Shown: positions 37,401 through 52,400 of the stretch, one piece after another
Layout of the letters: each line of letters starts with the position of its first letter
How positions within the stretch are numbered: the stretch's first letter is position 1
Source: Anastatus disparis
Lineage: Eukaryota > Arthropoda > Insecta > Hymenoptera > Eupelmidae
Direction of reading: 5' to 3'
NCBI GenBank assembly: GCA_017163975.1
Contig: JAFFSR010000244.1
Coordinates: forward strand, 10,231,501-10,295,500
Length of the DNA stretch: 64,000 nt
Made by a program: the position numbers and the translations under genes
The notes under the pieces: generated by a model
What the model was told of the DNA's origin: nothing
Databases searched by the model: none
The model's input: the letters and a program-made list of their open reading frames with translations, nothing else

Positions 37401-40400
37401 TAATGTGCTATCAAAATTTAGATATATTTTAATTGTGAATCAAGAGTACAACCATCATTATATATACGTTGTTGAATACATAAGATTTGCGAAAAATAAT
37501 TAACATTGTTTTATCACTTTGCAACCAAAAAACCTCAAATAAAGATAAACTGAAACAAAACTTATAGAATATAAAGTTCAAGGTTGAATTCAAAGTCACG
37601 GGATGGACACTTTTTTAACGTTCTACTTTTATCCGCTTTAATTTCGTCTGAAATACTTTGATTACAAGTGGAGAGAGATTTGTTACTTTTTGAACACCCT
37701 GTATATTTATAATATGTATTCTCTTTCTTTTGATTACAATTTAAGATGAAATCCCTGATGATTTATTGATACATTCAAACCTAAATTTATTAGAATACAT
37801 TTTTATTTTTCTAAAATAAAGAACCGATTTGATGAAAATTTGAAATATATGTTTCATTAACAAAAAATTAAATTTATTTTTAAAATTTAACTCTAATTGA
37901 AAATTTTATAAACTGACATTAATGATATTTTCAAAGTTTATCTTCAAACAAAAAAAAATTGAAACGATAATATTGAAATTTGTTCTAGCAGCCGGCTAAT
38001 ACGCAGGAGCGCGGCAGCGGTGGTCTATCCGGTCTAGGTGCTGGTGGTGGTCCAGGTACTATTGTCGGTACAGGTGGTGGTGGTAGTGCTGGTGGTGCTA
38101 GTGTAGTTGTCACAGCTACAGGTAACGAACAGACACGTGATTTAAGCCCTTGTTTACCAGCTTCTATGGGTGATGCTGCAAGGCCAACTACGTTACCATC
38201 AAGTCCAACGCCACCGCAGCATACGCATCATCATCACCATCATCATCAGCAGCAACAGCAACATCCCTGTAGTCAAATTGATCATGGTGGATTACATCAA
38301 ACTCACTGTGGTACCAATAATAATTGCTATGATGCCAGTGGAGCTACCCCCTACGACTCTAGGGATTATGGATCGCCGGGAGGTAAGCTGTTGTTAAAAT
38401 TATTACTCGCTTATACATACTATTTTTTTCTAGAGATTTCAAACGATTGGTCGTGAGAAACTTTACATTTTCATATATTTGATAGTATCTGAGAACAGTT
38501 TGATTTAATGAAGGGATTTTTAATGGGAACGGAGTATCAAAAACCATTTCAAATTTTTTTTAAATTATAGATTAAGAAATGTTCTAAAATCATACTGACA
38601 CGCGTGAATTACATTTTTTATATATTTGACTATTTCGACTTATCAAAGTTTAAAAGTCTCAAAAAGCGTAGTAATATGTCAATATAATTTTGTTACTGGG
38701 AAACGGTTTTATAATACATTTTTCTCTGAAAAAAATTTTTTACTTCCTTATACTACTTAAAAATATTATTTTTCAAAAATATTAATTTTTCAAATATGTT
38801 TGTTAAAAATAAATATATTTACCGACACGTTATTAGCAGCAAAAGTAATAAAAATAATTACTAACTAAAGAGCTAGCAGTCACTAATGTACCCCCTGCGA
38901 ATTTCCTCTGCGGGAAGTACAAAATTCATGTGGTGTTTGGATGTATTCGTTACTGCCGTACTTTCTTGATATATATACACACATTTTTTTTCTTTTTTTT
39001 TTTCTCACCTCGCCTAGTCGTAGCTTTAAGCGATTTTCTACAGTAGCGGGGATCAAAGTGAATGTACCAAAGAGATTCATTTTATGGGTTACCATGTATT
39101 TGACTTGCGTGAGCTTTTTACAAACTAAATGGTACGGTAAGACGCAACAATGTAGCTAAGGTGAGAAATACATCCAACACTGCACAGTTGGATTACGATG
39201 AAAATTCTCACATTCTTTTGATTAACATTTGAATTGCATTTTGGGTTAATGTGATACTTATGTATTTATTTATACGATAAATGAAATCTATAATTTTCAG
39301 TCTCATTAGTTGTATCAAAGAAAGTAATAATAGTTTTTCACTTAAGCTAAACTTTAATCATACAAATAAAAGACGTTAATAAACACTTTTTTTTATTGCA
39401 TTTTATGATGGCCAACAAGTTAAACCTTTTTCGTTATTTCCCAAATTAACCGAGCCATAAACTTGAAATTTCAGATGTGGAATTTCGAAATAATAACTAC
39501 GAGCATCCAAACGATTTAAGTATGCCACCTCATCATCATCATCATCACCACCATCACCATCATCAACAAACGATTTTACACCAGTCACAAGTTCAACAAA
39601 CGGATCAGCAACAGCAGCAGCAACAGCAGCAGCAACAACAACAAAGTACCGATCATGGCTCGATGCACGCGATACCAAAATTAGAACCACCATCAACACC
39701 ACCTTCATCTCATCAAGATGAACATTGTCCAGCTGTCGTATGTGCTGGCTGTGGATTGAGGATATCCGATAGGTTTTATCTTCAAGCTGTTGATAGGCGG
39801 TGGCATGCCTCATGCCTACAATGTTCACATTGCAGACAAGGTCTTGACGGCGAAGTCACGTGTTTTAGCAGAGATGGAAATATTTATTGCAAAAAGGATT
39901 ATTATCGGTAAGTTGTATATCTTTTTTCGAATCTTTCAATTTCAGAAAAATTTTTCAATTAATGGATTAACATTGCTCGAAAAAATACTTGAGTTGATAG
40001 ATTAAAATCTTATTAAAAATAATAAAAATTTAGAATGAAAAAACAAATTTATTGTTTAATTACAAAGCAGCTTAAAACAATTAATGTCATTTTATCACCC
40101 CATAATTGTCAACATCCCAACATTAAATTGACACTTTAAAATTATCATTACTTGGCTTTACCATATAAACGACAATGTAATTACAAATTATAAGTGGTAA
40201 TCCAGTTGAAATGAAGCCGTTTAGTAGCTGCTATTGTTACTAACAGCTATAAATGGCATTAACCCGATGAGACCGACTTTTTTTTCTTCTTCTTTTTCTT
40301 ATTGCTATTATAAACATACCAGGCATGTAATTCTCAATCAGAATTCTCTCACGTTTACCTGTATATATTATTGCGCTTTTGCCTTTTTCCATTCGCGGAA

Positions 40401-43400
40401 ACAATTGCATACGCACTATTACACTTCCCCATTGCAATGAGAGCGGAAAAATCGTCTTTTAATCTTAATTAAAAAGAGCCGCCTAGAGTATACCAGCCGG
40501 AGAAGTAAGCGTCGCTTCGAAATTCCAATGTATGTTACAGAAACAAAAAAAAAATAAGAAATAAGAGGAACACTACTGCTATGCATCCTTTTCAGACGTC
40601 TAGTTTGCTTCATTTATTTACGCATTTATCTCTCTTTAAGGCAGAGTTTAAAGTAACGTTGTTTTTTTTCTAAACTACACTCATTCGTGCCATAATTTAG
40701 TTCGTTCCTTTTGCAAGATTCGTGTAAATGATTATCGCGATGAATTCTGTTAAGGATACTCATAAATATGGGATTTCTTTTAAGTTTCTACAAATATACA
40801 TTTTCAATTTTTGATTTTTAAATACTTTTTGTTTTTTTATTGAACAACATAATAAGCCTACTTTTAAATGAGTTGAATAAAATACAAATACAACAAAGGG
40901 GTTTATAATTCGTTGTAACAAACCTAAACAATAAAGGTTAATAATTTTCAAAAGTACCATAATTGATAGTTTCTAATACTCCGATCATTAATATTTTGCC
41001 AAGCATTCAAACAAATGCAAGCCGGAAGTTCAAGAGGTCATAAAAAAAGAAAGCAACGTAATGATACCAGTCAAATCCGACGACATCATATCATTCGTAA
41101 TTTAATGCCTCTAAAATAAAAGAAGAAAAATCCTCTCCTAATAGTCTAAGGTCCTCTTAAAATAATCTCATTGCATCATTCATCACGATTGTTTTATTAT
41201 TGTCATTCGGTTCGATCTAGCCATATTAATTTTCCTGGGAAATCATCAGATCGTGATTCGTACCGATCTCAATATATACATACATATATGTATACATAAG
41301 ACTATGCCAATTTCTCATGGCAGTATGAGTGCGCGTGGGAGGGTAGTGGTAAACTTTGAAAAAGAAAAGAAAAAAAACAAAGGGAAAGAAGAAAAAAATG
41401 AAATGAGAGATAAGAAAAGAAAATAAAGAGAAGAAAAGGCCCCACACAGAGTTAAGAAAGAGTGGACGTTCTTCTACGTACTGTCGATTTCTTCTTTACC
41501 CACTGAAGTAAGCAAGAAAGAAAGAAAGAGAAAGAAAGAGAGAAAGAGCATATTATATTCTTCTCTATTCCACTGTCTTTGGGTCGAATCGCAAGGACGG
41601 TGCAAAAGAGAAGGAGAGAATTGCATGGGCTAATGGTCACGACTCGGCCATTTACCTCCAGCGTTGAAGCGTCGATATCCGATAAGTAAATCACCGTCGA
41701 TCTTATACTCAGCTTTACCACTCTCCCTCCCTCTTTCTCTCTCTCTCTCTCTCAAGACTCAACTCTTGTTCTTCTGCTTCGTCTCTTTTATATGTGCACC
41801 ATACTCTTTCTTCGGATTTATCTTATACAGCCACACGTTCAAGGACGCTCAAGACTTCTGACCTCTTCTATTGCACTCTACAGTGCATACATATATATAG
41901 CGTTTATTTCGAATACGCTAATGCACTTTCCACTCGAAGCACTTGCTAAACGATTTCTCTTTGTCGATGATTCCTCGATTTTTACTAGTGAAAACATTTT
42001 GGAACTTATTGATCGTGCCGTTGAAAGGTTTTAGTTAAAGATTTGTATACACCGAGCTACATACATAAAGATTCAAGATACCAATAAAAGTTCAACTGGT
42101 ACCCTCGAGCGAAGCAAGTAAAAAAAAAATTATTTTCTTTTTCGTTAATACGATTCTATTTCATGAATAAATAAATTCAAACAAAGATTCGATGCATTTA
42201 AAGATTACGATGATTATCATATTTCACAAAGCTATCTCAAGCTATTAAACAAGTAAAAATAATGTTTATATGTAAATCATTCGTGAATAAATAAATAAAT
42301 AAATGAATATAAAAAAAAATATATATACATATATATTTCTCGCGTTACACAAGTGAAATAAATAAAAATAATTTTTTTTAAAATCGTAACAGCATTATCG
42401 CACTCTTGTAGCTTATACTCGGTATCGTGTTTTGTTCCATACACACACACAGACGCACACTCAAAGTGAGAAATTTAAAATTTCGCCTGCTGCGATAAAT
42501 AAGTGCTTCTCGCCATACGCGGTCCCGTGCAGCTAAATGCAACGAGAAAAAAAAGGAAGAAAAAAAATTAAAAACATATACAAAATGAAAAAAAGGAAAA
42601 GAAGAAAAAAAGAAACAGAAAAATCTTTCCGCTGGTTAGTGTATATCTTTTCTATCTTCGTTCTCATTCATTCTTATACTTGTTCTTTTCTCTTTCTCTC
42701 TCTCTCTCTCTCTCTCTTATTCTGAAGATGAATACCGCGATACAAACACGCGTGTACATTGCTGCTGCTGTTGCTTCGCAAGGTGTCATTTAGTCGCACA
42801 TCTTGATTATCATCCACCAACTCTTTACAGTACTGCCATAAAACATGCGCACACACACACAAACATCCACACATACACATACACGCATAACACATTCGCA
42901 TAAGTAAAGTACTTACATATATATAAACGTGTATACATATTCAGGTACATATAGATGCGCGCGAGTATACGTACATATAAACAGATAGATATGTACGTAC
43001 ACAACAAAACATTGTACCTCACACGGCATGAAATATTTCTGCAATATTTTTCAAATACTTTATGTTATTTTTCCGAGATTTTATCTATATGTTTTATTTA
43101 ATCTTACATAGAAAAATTTTTTTTTATTAAACTTTTATACTTTTTCCAAAACATTTCGAAAAATTTTATGAATAGTTTGAAAATTACACTGAAAATGTTA
43201 ATTTTATATTTATGTTACGTAAGAACATTATTCAAAGGTTTGAAAAGTATTATAAACGTATTGTCAGACACGTACATATTGCGTGAATGTTCATATCATC
43301 ACACGTTGATGTGCCTTATATTATTATACATAAAATTACAATACATTTGCGCGTATATACCCACCAACATTCATTATTATTCTTGTGTATTACCATTTGA

Positions 43401-46400
43401 GAAAACCTTAATAGAAAAGTACACGCACCGTAATAAGCGTGCCACAAAAATTAATAAAGAAGAAAAAAAAAATAATCGAGATATATATAAGCTTGAAAAA
43501 TTGGAGATTGGTTTGATGGGTACACCAATCTTGTGACATATCCCGTCACGATACGTAAACCTTGATGGGGGTATATGTGTACCAAAAAAATAGCCTTATC
43601 TTTTATATACCTTATTCTACATATATATACATAACCTATAAGACATATCACTCTATATGTGTACTCGTTATTAGGCGACACATCGCGTGTCTCGTCCGGT
43701 TGTCGTACAGATATATATGTACACAACAGATCTGTAACTAGATTCGTGAATGCTTCCTTACCGCCTTTACTTCTTAGTAATTTTCAAGCTTCTTGGCGTG
43801 TGTCATTATCGAGGAAAAAAAAACACACACACTCAGAAAAAATAAAGAAGGAACGGGATGTTGTATAGTAAAGGCTTGCAAAAATTACCTGCAATTGCAT
43901 GAATTTTAGAAGCTAGCTTGAATTAGTTTCTTTCGAATTAGCGGTTTCTATGTCAAACGTTAAAATAGAAGGACGATACACCCATTCTCCTTTAGTTTTT
44001 TCACTAATGAGAGATACATCAATAGCTTCCACATTTTGCCCTTGGCGATCGGTTCTTTTGCTACAACTTCGTTTTTATGTAATATTACGTTAAATTAGTT
44101 TAACGATACACTTACCTTCTTTTTTTTTAATATTTCATGTAAGACTGTTTTGCATATAGTTTTTATTATCAGTAAACAGTGATATAATTCATGTATATAA
44201 GTAGGTTATTATTTTCTTCTTATTATTTTTTTTTTCATTTTTTTTATCTGTATATCCGTTCAGATATACTTTATCACTTTCGTAATTAGTATTTATTTTT
44301 AAAATGCGTATATCTTAAAACTAAACGCTTCGAAAATTTAGCGTTTGCGTTTAGAATTGTAATATTAAAGAGTTTGTTATTTAATATAATTAATCTTACA
44401 TTTATACAATATTAGTACAATATTATGTTGATGCATTACTATAATGTTGAGATAAAATAAACAAAATGTTATAAAAGCATTCATTTTTCAACGAATATCA
44501 AGTGTTATTTTAAATACATTGTTGTACATGCACTAATAAGTTTAATGATAGAAATCATTAAAGTGTTTAGGTAGTTTGATCTTTAAATGCAGCCATGCGG
44601 TGTGTGCATTCAACGCTGCAAATTAAGCTTCTCCTTAAATATACCAAACTTTTTAAAACTGAGAAAATTTATTATATTTTTCTTAAAAATTGTCACTGAT
44701 TATCAAAAAGAAGAAAAAGAAACAGTCTCAAAGCGGTTCTAAAAACGAACTTTTAAAACTGAACTACTGAAAAAAAAGACACACTTACACTTATCGCAGC
44801 AAGATAACTACGAATTATTTCCATGAAAATATCAAAGTGTTTTTTTGAATTATAGTTGAAACTTTGACAAGCAACAAAGTCGCTTCGTCATTAAAAAAAT
44901 CCAATGGAACAAAATTATCCAGAGACCTTAAAAAAAGAAAAAAAAATAAACATAAAAATCTCATTAACGAAAGCACTTTTACAAGCTTTCTATACGAAAA
45001 TTGTAACGCAGGTGGTATAACGCAAAAAATAAAAATAAAAAAAGAAATATTGTTATTTATCCGTTTCGTTATAAGAAAAGAAGCATGCACACTTAGACGT
45101 GCACACATATGCACTATATTACTCGTCACCTTTGCGTGACGTCTTGCAAAGTCGTCGTAAAAATTGCCTGCGCGTAAAGAGATCGTTAGCTGCGCTGTGA
45201 TGGCCCTGAGCTTCTTCCTGGATTTATATACCAACGCTATATGCTTGTTTTCTTGATTCTTTCTTTTTTTTTTCATTTTATTTATTTTTCTTCTTCTCTT
45301 TTTTTTGTAGCGATGCTATGCGAGGCGTGTCCGATTCTTGATGATACCTCCACCGACGCGCTGGTGCCGCGCGTTAAATTGTACTTTAAATTGAATTAAA
45401 TATGTGTATTATATTATAAGGATGTGTAGCCAAGTATGTGCTTTCGGTTCTTTTCTTGTCTTCGTTCTTTTTTTTTTCTTCTTCTTTTTTTTTGTTTGTT
45501 CCCTCCGTTTTTTTTTGCTTCTTTCTCGTATTCCTGTTCTTTTTCAGGCAGGCAAGCGAGAAATATCGCGTGTATTAAAGTGCTGTCAAAGTAAAAAATA
45601 TAGTTAATATATCTTGTGAAAATATGATTTTTTTTTTGGTTTTTACATAACCAAGATTTTCTACTTCTTTTTTTTTTTTTAATTTAATGAGTATATTTAA
45701 AAATTAATAAGATTAAAAATTCATACAGAGTAGTATAAAGTTTAATAGGATTATCGGAATAACATTATCGTAATAACATTTAAACTAACAATAACAACAA
45801 TTTTTTTTCGAATTTCCTAAGGAACTAAAAAATACAAAACTGAATAAATCCAGGATACAGAGTACGTTTATAATAATCTTCCAAACAGATAGCACGCCCT
45901 TTTTTTCTCCTCCTTTTTAAAGCTTCAGTTCTATAATAAACGTTTCATTTGTATACATTTCTATTAAGCATAAGTTGCATCGCAAGATATTCAGCGGAGA
46001 TAAATAAATTATAATTAAACACGCAATTTCAAAATGATTATATTACTTAAAAGGTGAAAATTGCGCTTACAGTAAATGGTATTCAATACAGGAGCAAAAA
46101 TTATTAACTTCCAGTCGGTTTTTAAATAAACATCTTACAAAATTAATATCAAATGTATTTAAACGTCTAATGGTTTATTTAAATTAGACGTAATAATTAC
46201 AACAAATAATTACGCTGAATTATTTTATACCTGTGAATTTGTAAAATATTGCGTAAAATATGACATTAAGACACGTTTTTTCATCATTAGATGAAATAAA
46301 AAAAACGTTAAAACTAGAAGTTCAATTGAGAAGAAGAAAAAAGAAGCGAGATGACTGACTCTATCTGTAAAAATACAAATTAGTAGCTTTGCGACATCTT

Positions 46401-49400
46401 TAAACATCAATTTAACAACCTTGTAAAAGCAGACGACAGGAATCGATTTCGCTTGAAAGAAAATAAAACGAATAAAAAATAATATTTAACTATCAGATCA
46501 AAGCAGTGATTTTTCGTTCTTTGCATGTACGTTATAACCCATAAATAAAGACCGGTAATTGTCGTGCATAAATTATACCAGCCAGCTCTATACGCGTCTA
46601 CGTGTGTACGTACACATGTGTGTATATCGGTGACGTTAGACGAGTATAACCAACTGATTAGATATCTATGAACGCACCACGGTTGTATACGTACGAAAAT
46701 TTAACTGTCTGCCCGTTATGTAGTCGGTACCAATAGAGCAAAGAAAGATTTGCATTTATCAAAGGACTAATCGTCATGAAAATGTTTATTTTTTTCTCTT
46801 CTTTTTTTTTCATGTACGCCAGCGCGACTTGTAATGTTAAAACCTATACTGATTTACAGTTGATAGAGTTGAACGTCATTGGTCTCTCAACAAGTTGTAA
46901 ATTTTATTACGATGATTGTTTGATAATTGAATTATGTAATGCACGAGAAACCACTACAATTTAATTAAAGAATCGATAAATTTTCAAAATAATTGTTAAA
47001 TATTTTGAATTTTTCAATCAATGAGTTATATTGATATAATATTGATATTGAGTAAACATAATTGATCTTAAGATTAAACCATTCAACACATTTTTTATTA
47101 AATAAAATGTTAGTTTAATGGATTAACAGCGTTTAAGAAATTAGAATAACTTCTTTTTTTTGTTTTTAAAATTATTTTTAAAAAATATATGAATATATGT
47201 ATTGCATCGTCAATATTTCAAGATAAACTGATTATATCATTTACGTAGAATTTAATAAAACTGAATAAAGAATTACAAATGTATATGAGCGAATTAATTT
47301 ATTTTAATTAAATGTGTGAAGTCGGCAGCAGCGCACCGGATTTTTGTTTGGAATACGTTTAAGCTCGAAAAAAAAATAACAGTTACTTATTTTTTTAACA
47401 GAAATATTCTTCGAATCATATAGACTGAAGAGATAAATTTGCTTCTAATTTATTAAAAAGAATCTTGTCTTATTAAGCTCGAGCAAAGAAAATTCTCAGA
47501 ATAGAAAGTTGTAAAATTTTATTTCCAAAACATATTTTTTGTTAATTATTTTCTAATATAACATTTTTTTAGCTGTAAATAATTAAGCAGTTATTTTAGA
47601 AAACTTACTAATAAAATTCTTCTACCAAAGTAAAGCAAATGTTTATAGATTGATTAAATCTTGAACAAACTCTGTTAACTTGCTAATATTAGAAATATTA
47701 CTATTTTATCAAAACAGTAATAAGAATAATAAGTAAAATGAATAATTTGAAGTGATATTACATTGATATCTTTATTTTCCAAGAAATCAAAGATCATAGT
47801 TATATATTTGCATGGGTTATATGGAGAAAATCGTTTGTCAAACAGTAGGGCACAAAAGAGGAAACGAGATAATATGGTAGAAGAGGTGTCTTTTTCGTGT
47901 TAACCGTATAGCCTCGCATCTTAATTATGAGCACTAAATTATGGGGGTCTAGTCTCTCTCTCGCTCTTTCTTTCTCTCTTTTGGTGTAAGAGTAAGAGAG
48001 AGAGAAAGCAACTTTGTGTTGAAATATTTGTGCGTTCACCGAGAGAAGCTTATGGCTCAATTACCACTCGCTGATGGCAACTTGGTGTTTCTCCCTTTTT
48101 AAATTTTAACCCCGTAGTTCTTTTTTAGCTACTTGAGTTTACTGCTTCTCATTTTTTTTTGCTGAAAATCTTTTTTCTTTGCTGAGACTTTTAAATTGAG
48201 ATTTTTTGTTTTTATTTGTTATGCATTGATTAATTCTACTAGCCATTAAAGTATTAATAACAACAATTTTCTATATAATAGTTGTATAATTATATCAAAT
48301 AAAAATTATATAAATAATTTTATAAAATATTTTTTCTAATAAGATTAGAACTTTTGGAATTAAAATTTAAAGTTTTCTTCGATAAAATCTTTTAAAAAAT
48401 TTTTTTATTGAAAAATATCAGATCTAACTATAAATACATTAGTTTTCTTAATGCATATGTAAATGCGGTAATTAAAATTATATTTTAGTGATTAACATAG
48501 TACACTGTCAAATTATTGTCTGTTCAAAAGTTACGTTATTTTTTTTTATTCATAGTCAAGAGTACAATTTTTTCGTTCAACTAAATAAACAACTAAAAGT
48601 ATAAAATTCTAAAAATACTCGCAAAATAAAAAAGAAACCTAACAAACTCACACTGCCCTTACATAAAAATAAAAATTATCCTTTCCCTTTCTTCGCATTT
48701 TTTTTTCTCACGTTCACCTTGTAGATATGAATTTTAAGAAAAAAAAAAAAAAAAAACAAGTGAAAAAAACATACTCAGCAAAAAAAAGGGCTTTTCACCC
48801 AAGTGATGAATGCTTAAAGGGGATTAGCCGTGGAATACCCGCGTCGAGAAAAAGATCTTAAGCCACGATAAAAGCGAACGAGAGCATTTGTAGCTGTGAC
48901 ACCTGCACGCGATACTTTATATATCATTACTTCTTAACGGGCAGTATACGTATATGTATATATACGTGTATAAGTGTGCGCTCGCGAGGTGAGAATGGAA
49001 GAAAAACTTTAAAGTATATTATATATATTCTTACAATATTTTTGCAATATTATTACGAGTTTCCTTTTTACGGATATTCCGTCGCAGTTGGATATATTTA
49101 TAAATAATTTTATGTATTGTAATATTATATTAATATTGTCTTAATATGGTACCAACGTTACTACTTTGTTAAATCTTATATTTCATTTAAACTTTCTATT
49201 GACAAAGTCGTAATTTTCTTTGAAAATATTCAAATTTTAAATATGATATAATATTGCATTGAAATTTCAACATTATTACACATGAAAGTTTTATATGAAA
49301 AACTTTTTCTTTTAATATCGCTATAACTCATCGATTCCAAACTGGCGAATAAAAATGAATTTTCAATCGAATCGAATTCAAAATAAAGTTACTCGTCGCC

Positions 49401-52400
49401 GTAACGTTGCCGATAATCACAAGCCGATGCCATTTTTCAGTGTTACCGCACGCGCAATGTCGTATCGAAAGAGGATCGACCTAAAGAGTTCACAAATTCA
49501 AGGCCGCCGAGATTCATTATAAACGAATACGCGTAATTATACGATTAAAATTCTTTTTCGTTTCTTATTTCCTTAAAAATAGTTATTACTTATTTTTTCA
49601 GTACTTTTAAAATATCATCGAATATCCCGAGATAAATTATTTTATTTCAAGCATTAAAAGACATGTTTATTATTGTATTTTCATTCCATCAATAAAACAT
49701 ATTTTATTCTTGATCATAAATGTTACTTCAGCGTATAATATGCAATAATTTATAAGAATTTAAAAAAAAAACTTATTTTCAGATATGAATTAAAAAGATC
49801 TTATCAAAGTCTCTATTGATATTGATCAAGCAATAATAAGATATTTACATCAAAGTTTCTTATTAAAAAGTACAAAAAGAATATTAATTTCCATCCAAAA
49901 CAACTTTATCTCCTTTTTTTCATCGAACCTTTTTTCATTTAACACAGTTATACGCCAGTAAACTTTGTGTACTTACAGTATCCATAAAACTTCACAACTT
50001 ACAATATTCTTTGATCTTTATACTATATACATTTCGTATGTAACCAACGCACCCATTTGCCAGAGCTTTTTTTTTATAATCGTCGTTGCTACCCGTTGAG
50101 CTCATTTTTGTCTCGCTGTACAATTTTTGAATTTTTGCACTCATTTTACGACGTCACAAATTCTTGAAAAAAAATAAGAAAAAAAAACAAATTTTACCTA
50201 CCACCTGAAGAGAGCATAAACGAAACTCGCCTTATCGCGACTATACAGCTGTATTACTCGTTTTCTCTTTTTCTCTTCTTAAGTCGGTTACGTTTTTTTT
50301 TTCGTAAACGAAGAAAGAGAAAAAAAAAACGAAATATATGTGCCGTACGATAAAAACGACGACGAAAAATTACGAAGAGCCTTCGTTGACGCCTGCTGGG
50401 ACAAAAAAAAATTGTTATATTTCTTTTGATTTGGGGAAAAAACAGTAGTAACATTGGAATTTATATTTTTAACTCGAAACTGTTGAAATTTAAACTCCAG
50501 GTTTCGGAATTTTTTTTTTTTTTTAATGTTTGTTTCTTATTGTTTATGATGCGGTTCAAAGATACTGTATTTCTTTATTGAAGGCTGTTTGAATAAATGG
50601 CCGTGTTGTAAAGAATTTTGAAAGGTTGTAAAAGTCATGTCTTTTTTATTTTTCTTAATTTTAAAACAAATTTTTCAATTCAAGTTTATCGTCGTAAAAT
50701 TCAAAATTCATTATATTCTCGAAGAGAATATTTCAAATATTAACTAAATCAACTTCGTTACTAAAATTTTCTTTCGCATATTTCATAGTTATACAAAATC
50801 TAGCCAATTGAATGAAATTATCTTAAAATTAAATAAAACTACGTTTACCTAAGAAATGATTAAATAAATGCAATGAATAAATTAGTAGTTAAATAAGAAC
50901 AAAATTAGAAGCGCACAGAATTTGAAAAAGTTTGAAAAAAAATGTAGAAAGATGTGCTCTAGTGAAAAAGAGCCAGAAGCAGGAGAAAATACAAGGCGTA
51001 GAATCTGCAATGTTAGCCTCGTGCATTTAAGAAGGATTCGTCGTATTCACGGCAGGGGGTTCCCTTATATGTTATATATCGTGGTGTGTATATGTGAAAG
51101 AGAGTGAGAGAGAGAGAGAGCAATGAAAAGAGGAGTCGTGTGTCCAAGAAGCGAGTGTCACCACATAAAGCATTCCCTCGTTCAGGGCGCGCGTGGGTAT
51201 CGGGTTTCGTAAGAGAAAAAGAGCTTATACACACATACATATATACGCAGATTAAGTCTTAAGTCTATATTGCATACTGACGTGTTATTTATATTTCGAA
51301 AATTTTCAAAATTATTTCGAAAATTTTTAATGTTGCGTAAGTTTGCTGAGAATCAGGAAAATTTTGATTAGACGTTATTATAGTATTGAACCGCTATTTA
51401 ACCAATATTCCCTTGATTATAATTTATTACCATAAAATACTCATTTAGTATATTGATGTAAGGGGGAAAAAGTAAATTTTTTGACTCAAATTTAATACAG
51501 TCATTGAAATAATTTTCAAAATTTAAAATTTCTTGTAAAATCTTTAAAATATTGAACATTTTGTGTTAATTTAACAATAATAACTAAAAATAATATAATT
51601 CTATGTATTTATATTAAAATAAATACGTTTATCACAATACAACTAATACGTTAACACCAAAAACTCTGTTACTCGCCAACCCAGGTGCTTGCTCCAGTTT
51701 TGACTTGATAATTCAGCAAAGGATGTTTTTTCTCTGTTTTTTGAACTTAAAACTCTACATCTTTCTTAAAATCCAGTTTCTCAGCGTTCGTGTTTCGCCG
51801 ACGGAACGACATTACGTATGAATGTAGAGACTTCTTTTGCATTATATAGTATATATTATACGAAGGTGTTCCTCTTCGGGCATTAATCTAGATTGCGGCA
51901 TTGAGTTACTTGCTCGTTATTTATATTAAGTGAAAATATAACATTTGCAATTCTCTCCGTTTTTTTTCATTTTCTTTTATTTTGCGTTAGTTTCTCTCTC
52001 TCGACGAAACGTAATTCTTCATGAATGGCGACAAAGTCTCGCGCTGTGATATTTAAATGTAAAAATTCGCACATCTCGAGCCTGAAAAAGTACGCGTTGT
52101 AAAACACGCAGAAGCAAGTTTAGAGAGAATGATGTACAACTTCGACGATTGTAAGCAAGAAACATTTTTTTTTTCTTCTTTGGTTTTCTTTTTCAAAGAT
52201 TTAGCAATAAATAAGAGATTAATTTGTCGAGGGTGGTGATGACGCTATAGTTAGAGAATTTTCAGATTTGTATTAAACATTTAAAAATTTTGATATATGA
52301 ATGAGATTTTTAAAATAAAATATTGAGCCGGTAAGTGGCTCAGTCGGTAGAGCGTTGGATTCGTAATCTCGGGGTTCTGAGTTCGAATCCCGCTCTCGGC

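Larger units (their letters stand above)
16343..37988 (+). other. apterous intron 1 (21.6 kb)
   Basis: The donor is GTGAGT and the acceptor is a tandem TAGCAG. The intron is mostly AT-rich and low in features. Contents noted separately: (TA)14 at 19429-19456, a perfect palindrome at 20211-20236, a GC-rich island at 21560-21735, SINE copy 4, a possible alternative first exon at 28099-28171, a triplet-rich patch at 30880-31045, a minus-strand promoter-like patch near 35275-35335, a hairpin at 36405-36462 and a possible MITE at 37599-37705. No independent nested gene could be supported. Confidence 0.85.

Noticed and set aside
38166..38456. Separate small gene starting at the ATG at 38166
   Set aside because: It is the middle of apterous exon 2; the frame is open back to the acceptor and forward to a consensus donor.
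39403..39828. 141-codon minus-strand ORF
   Set aside because: It lies opposite apterous exon 3; its Val/Ala/Asp repeats are the complement of the His and Gln tracts.
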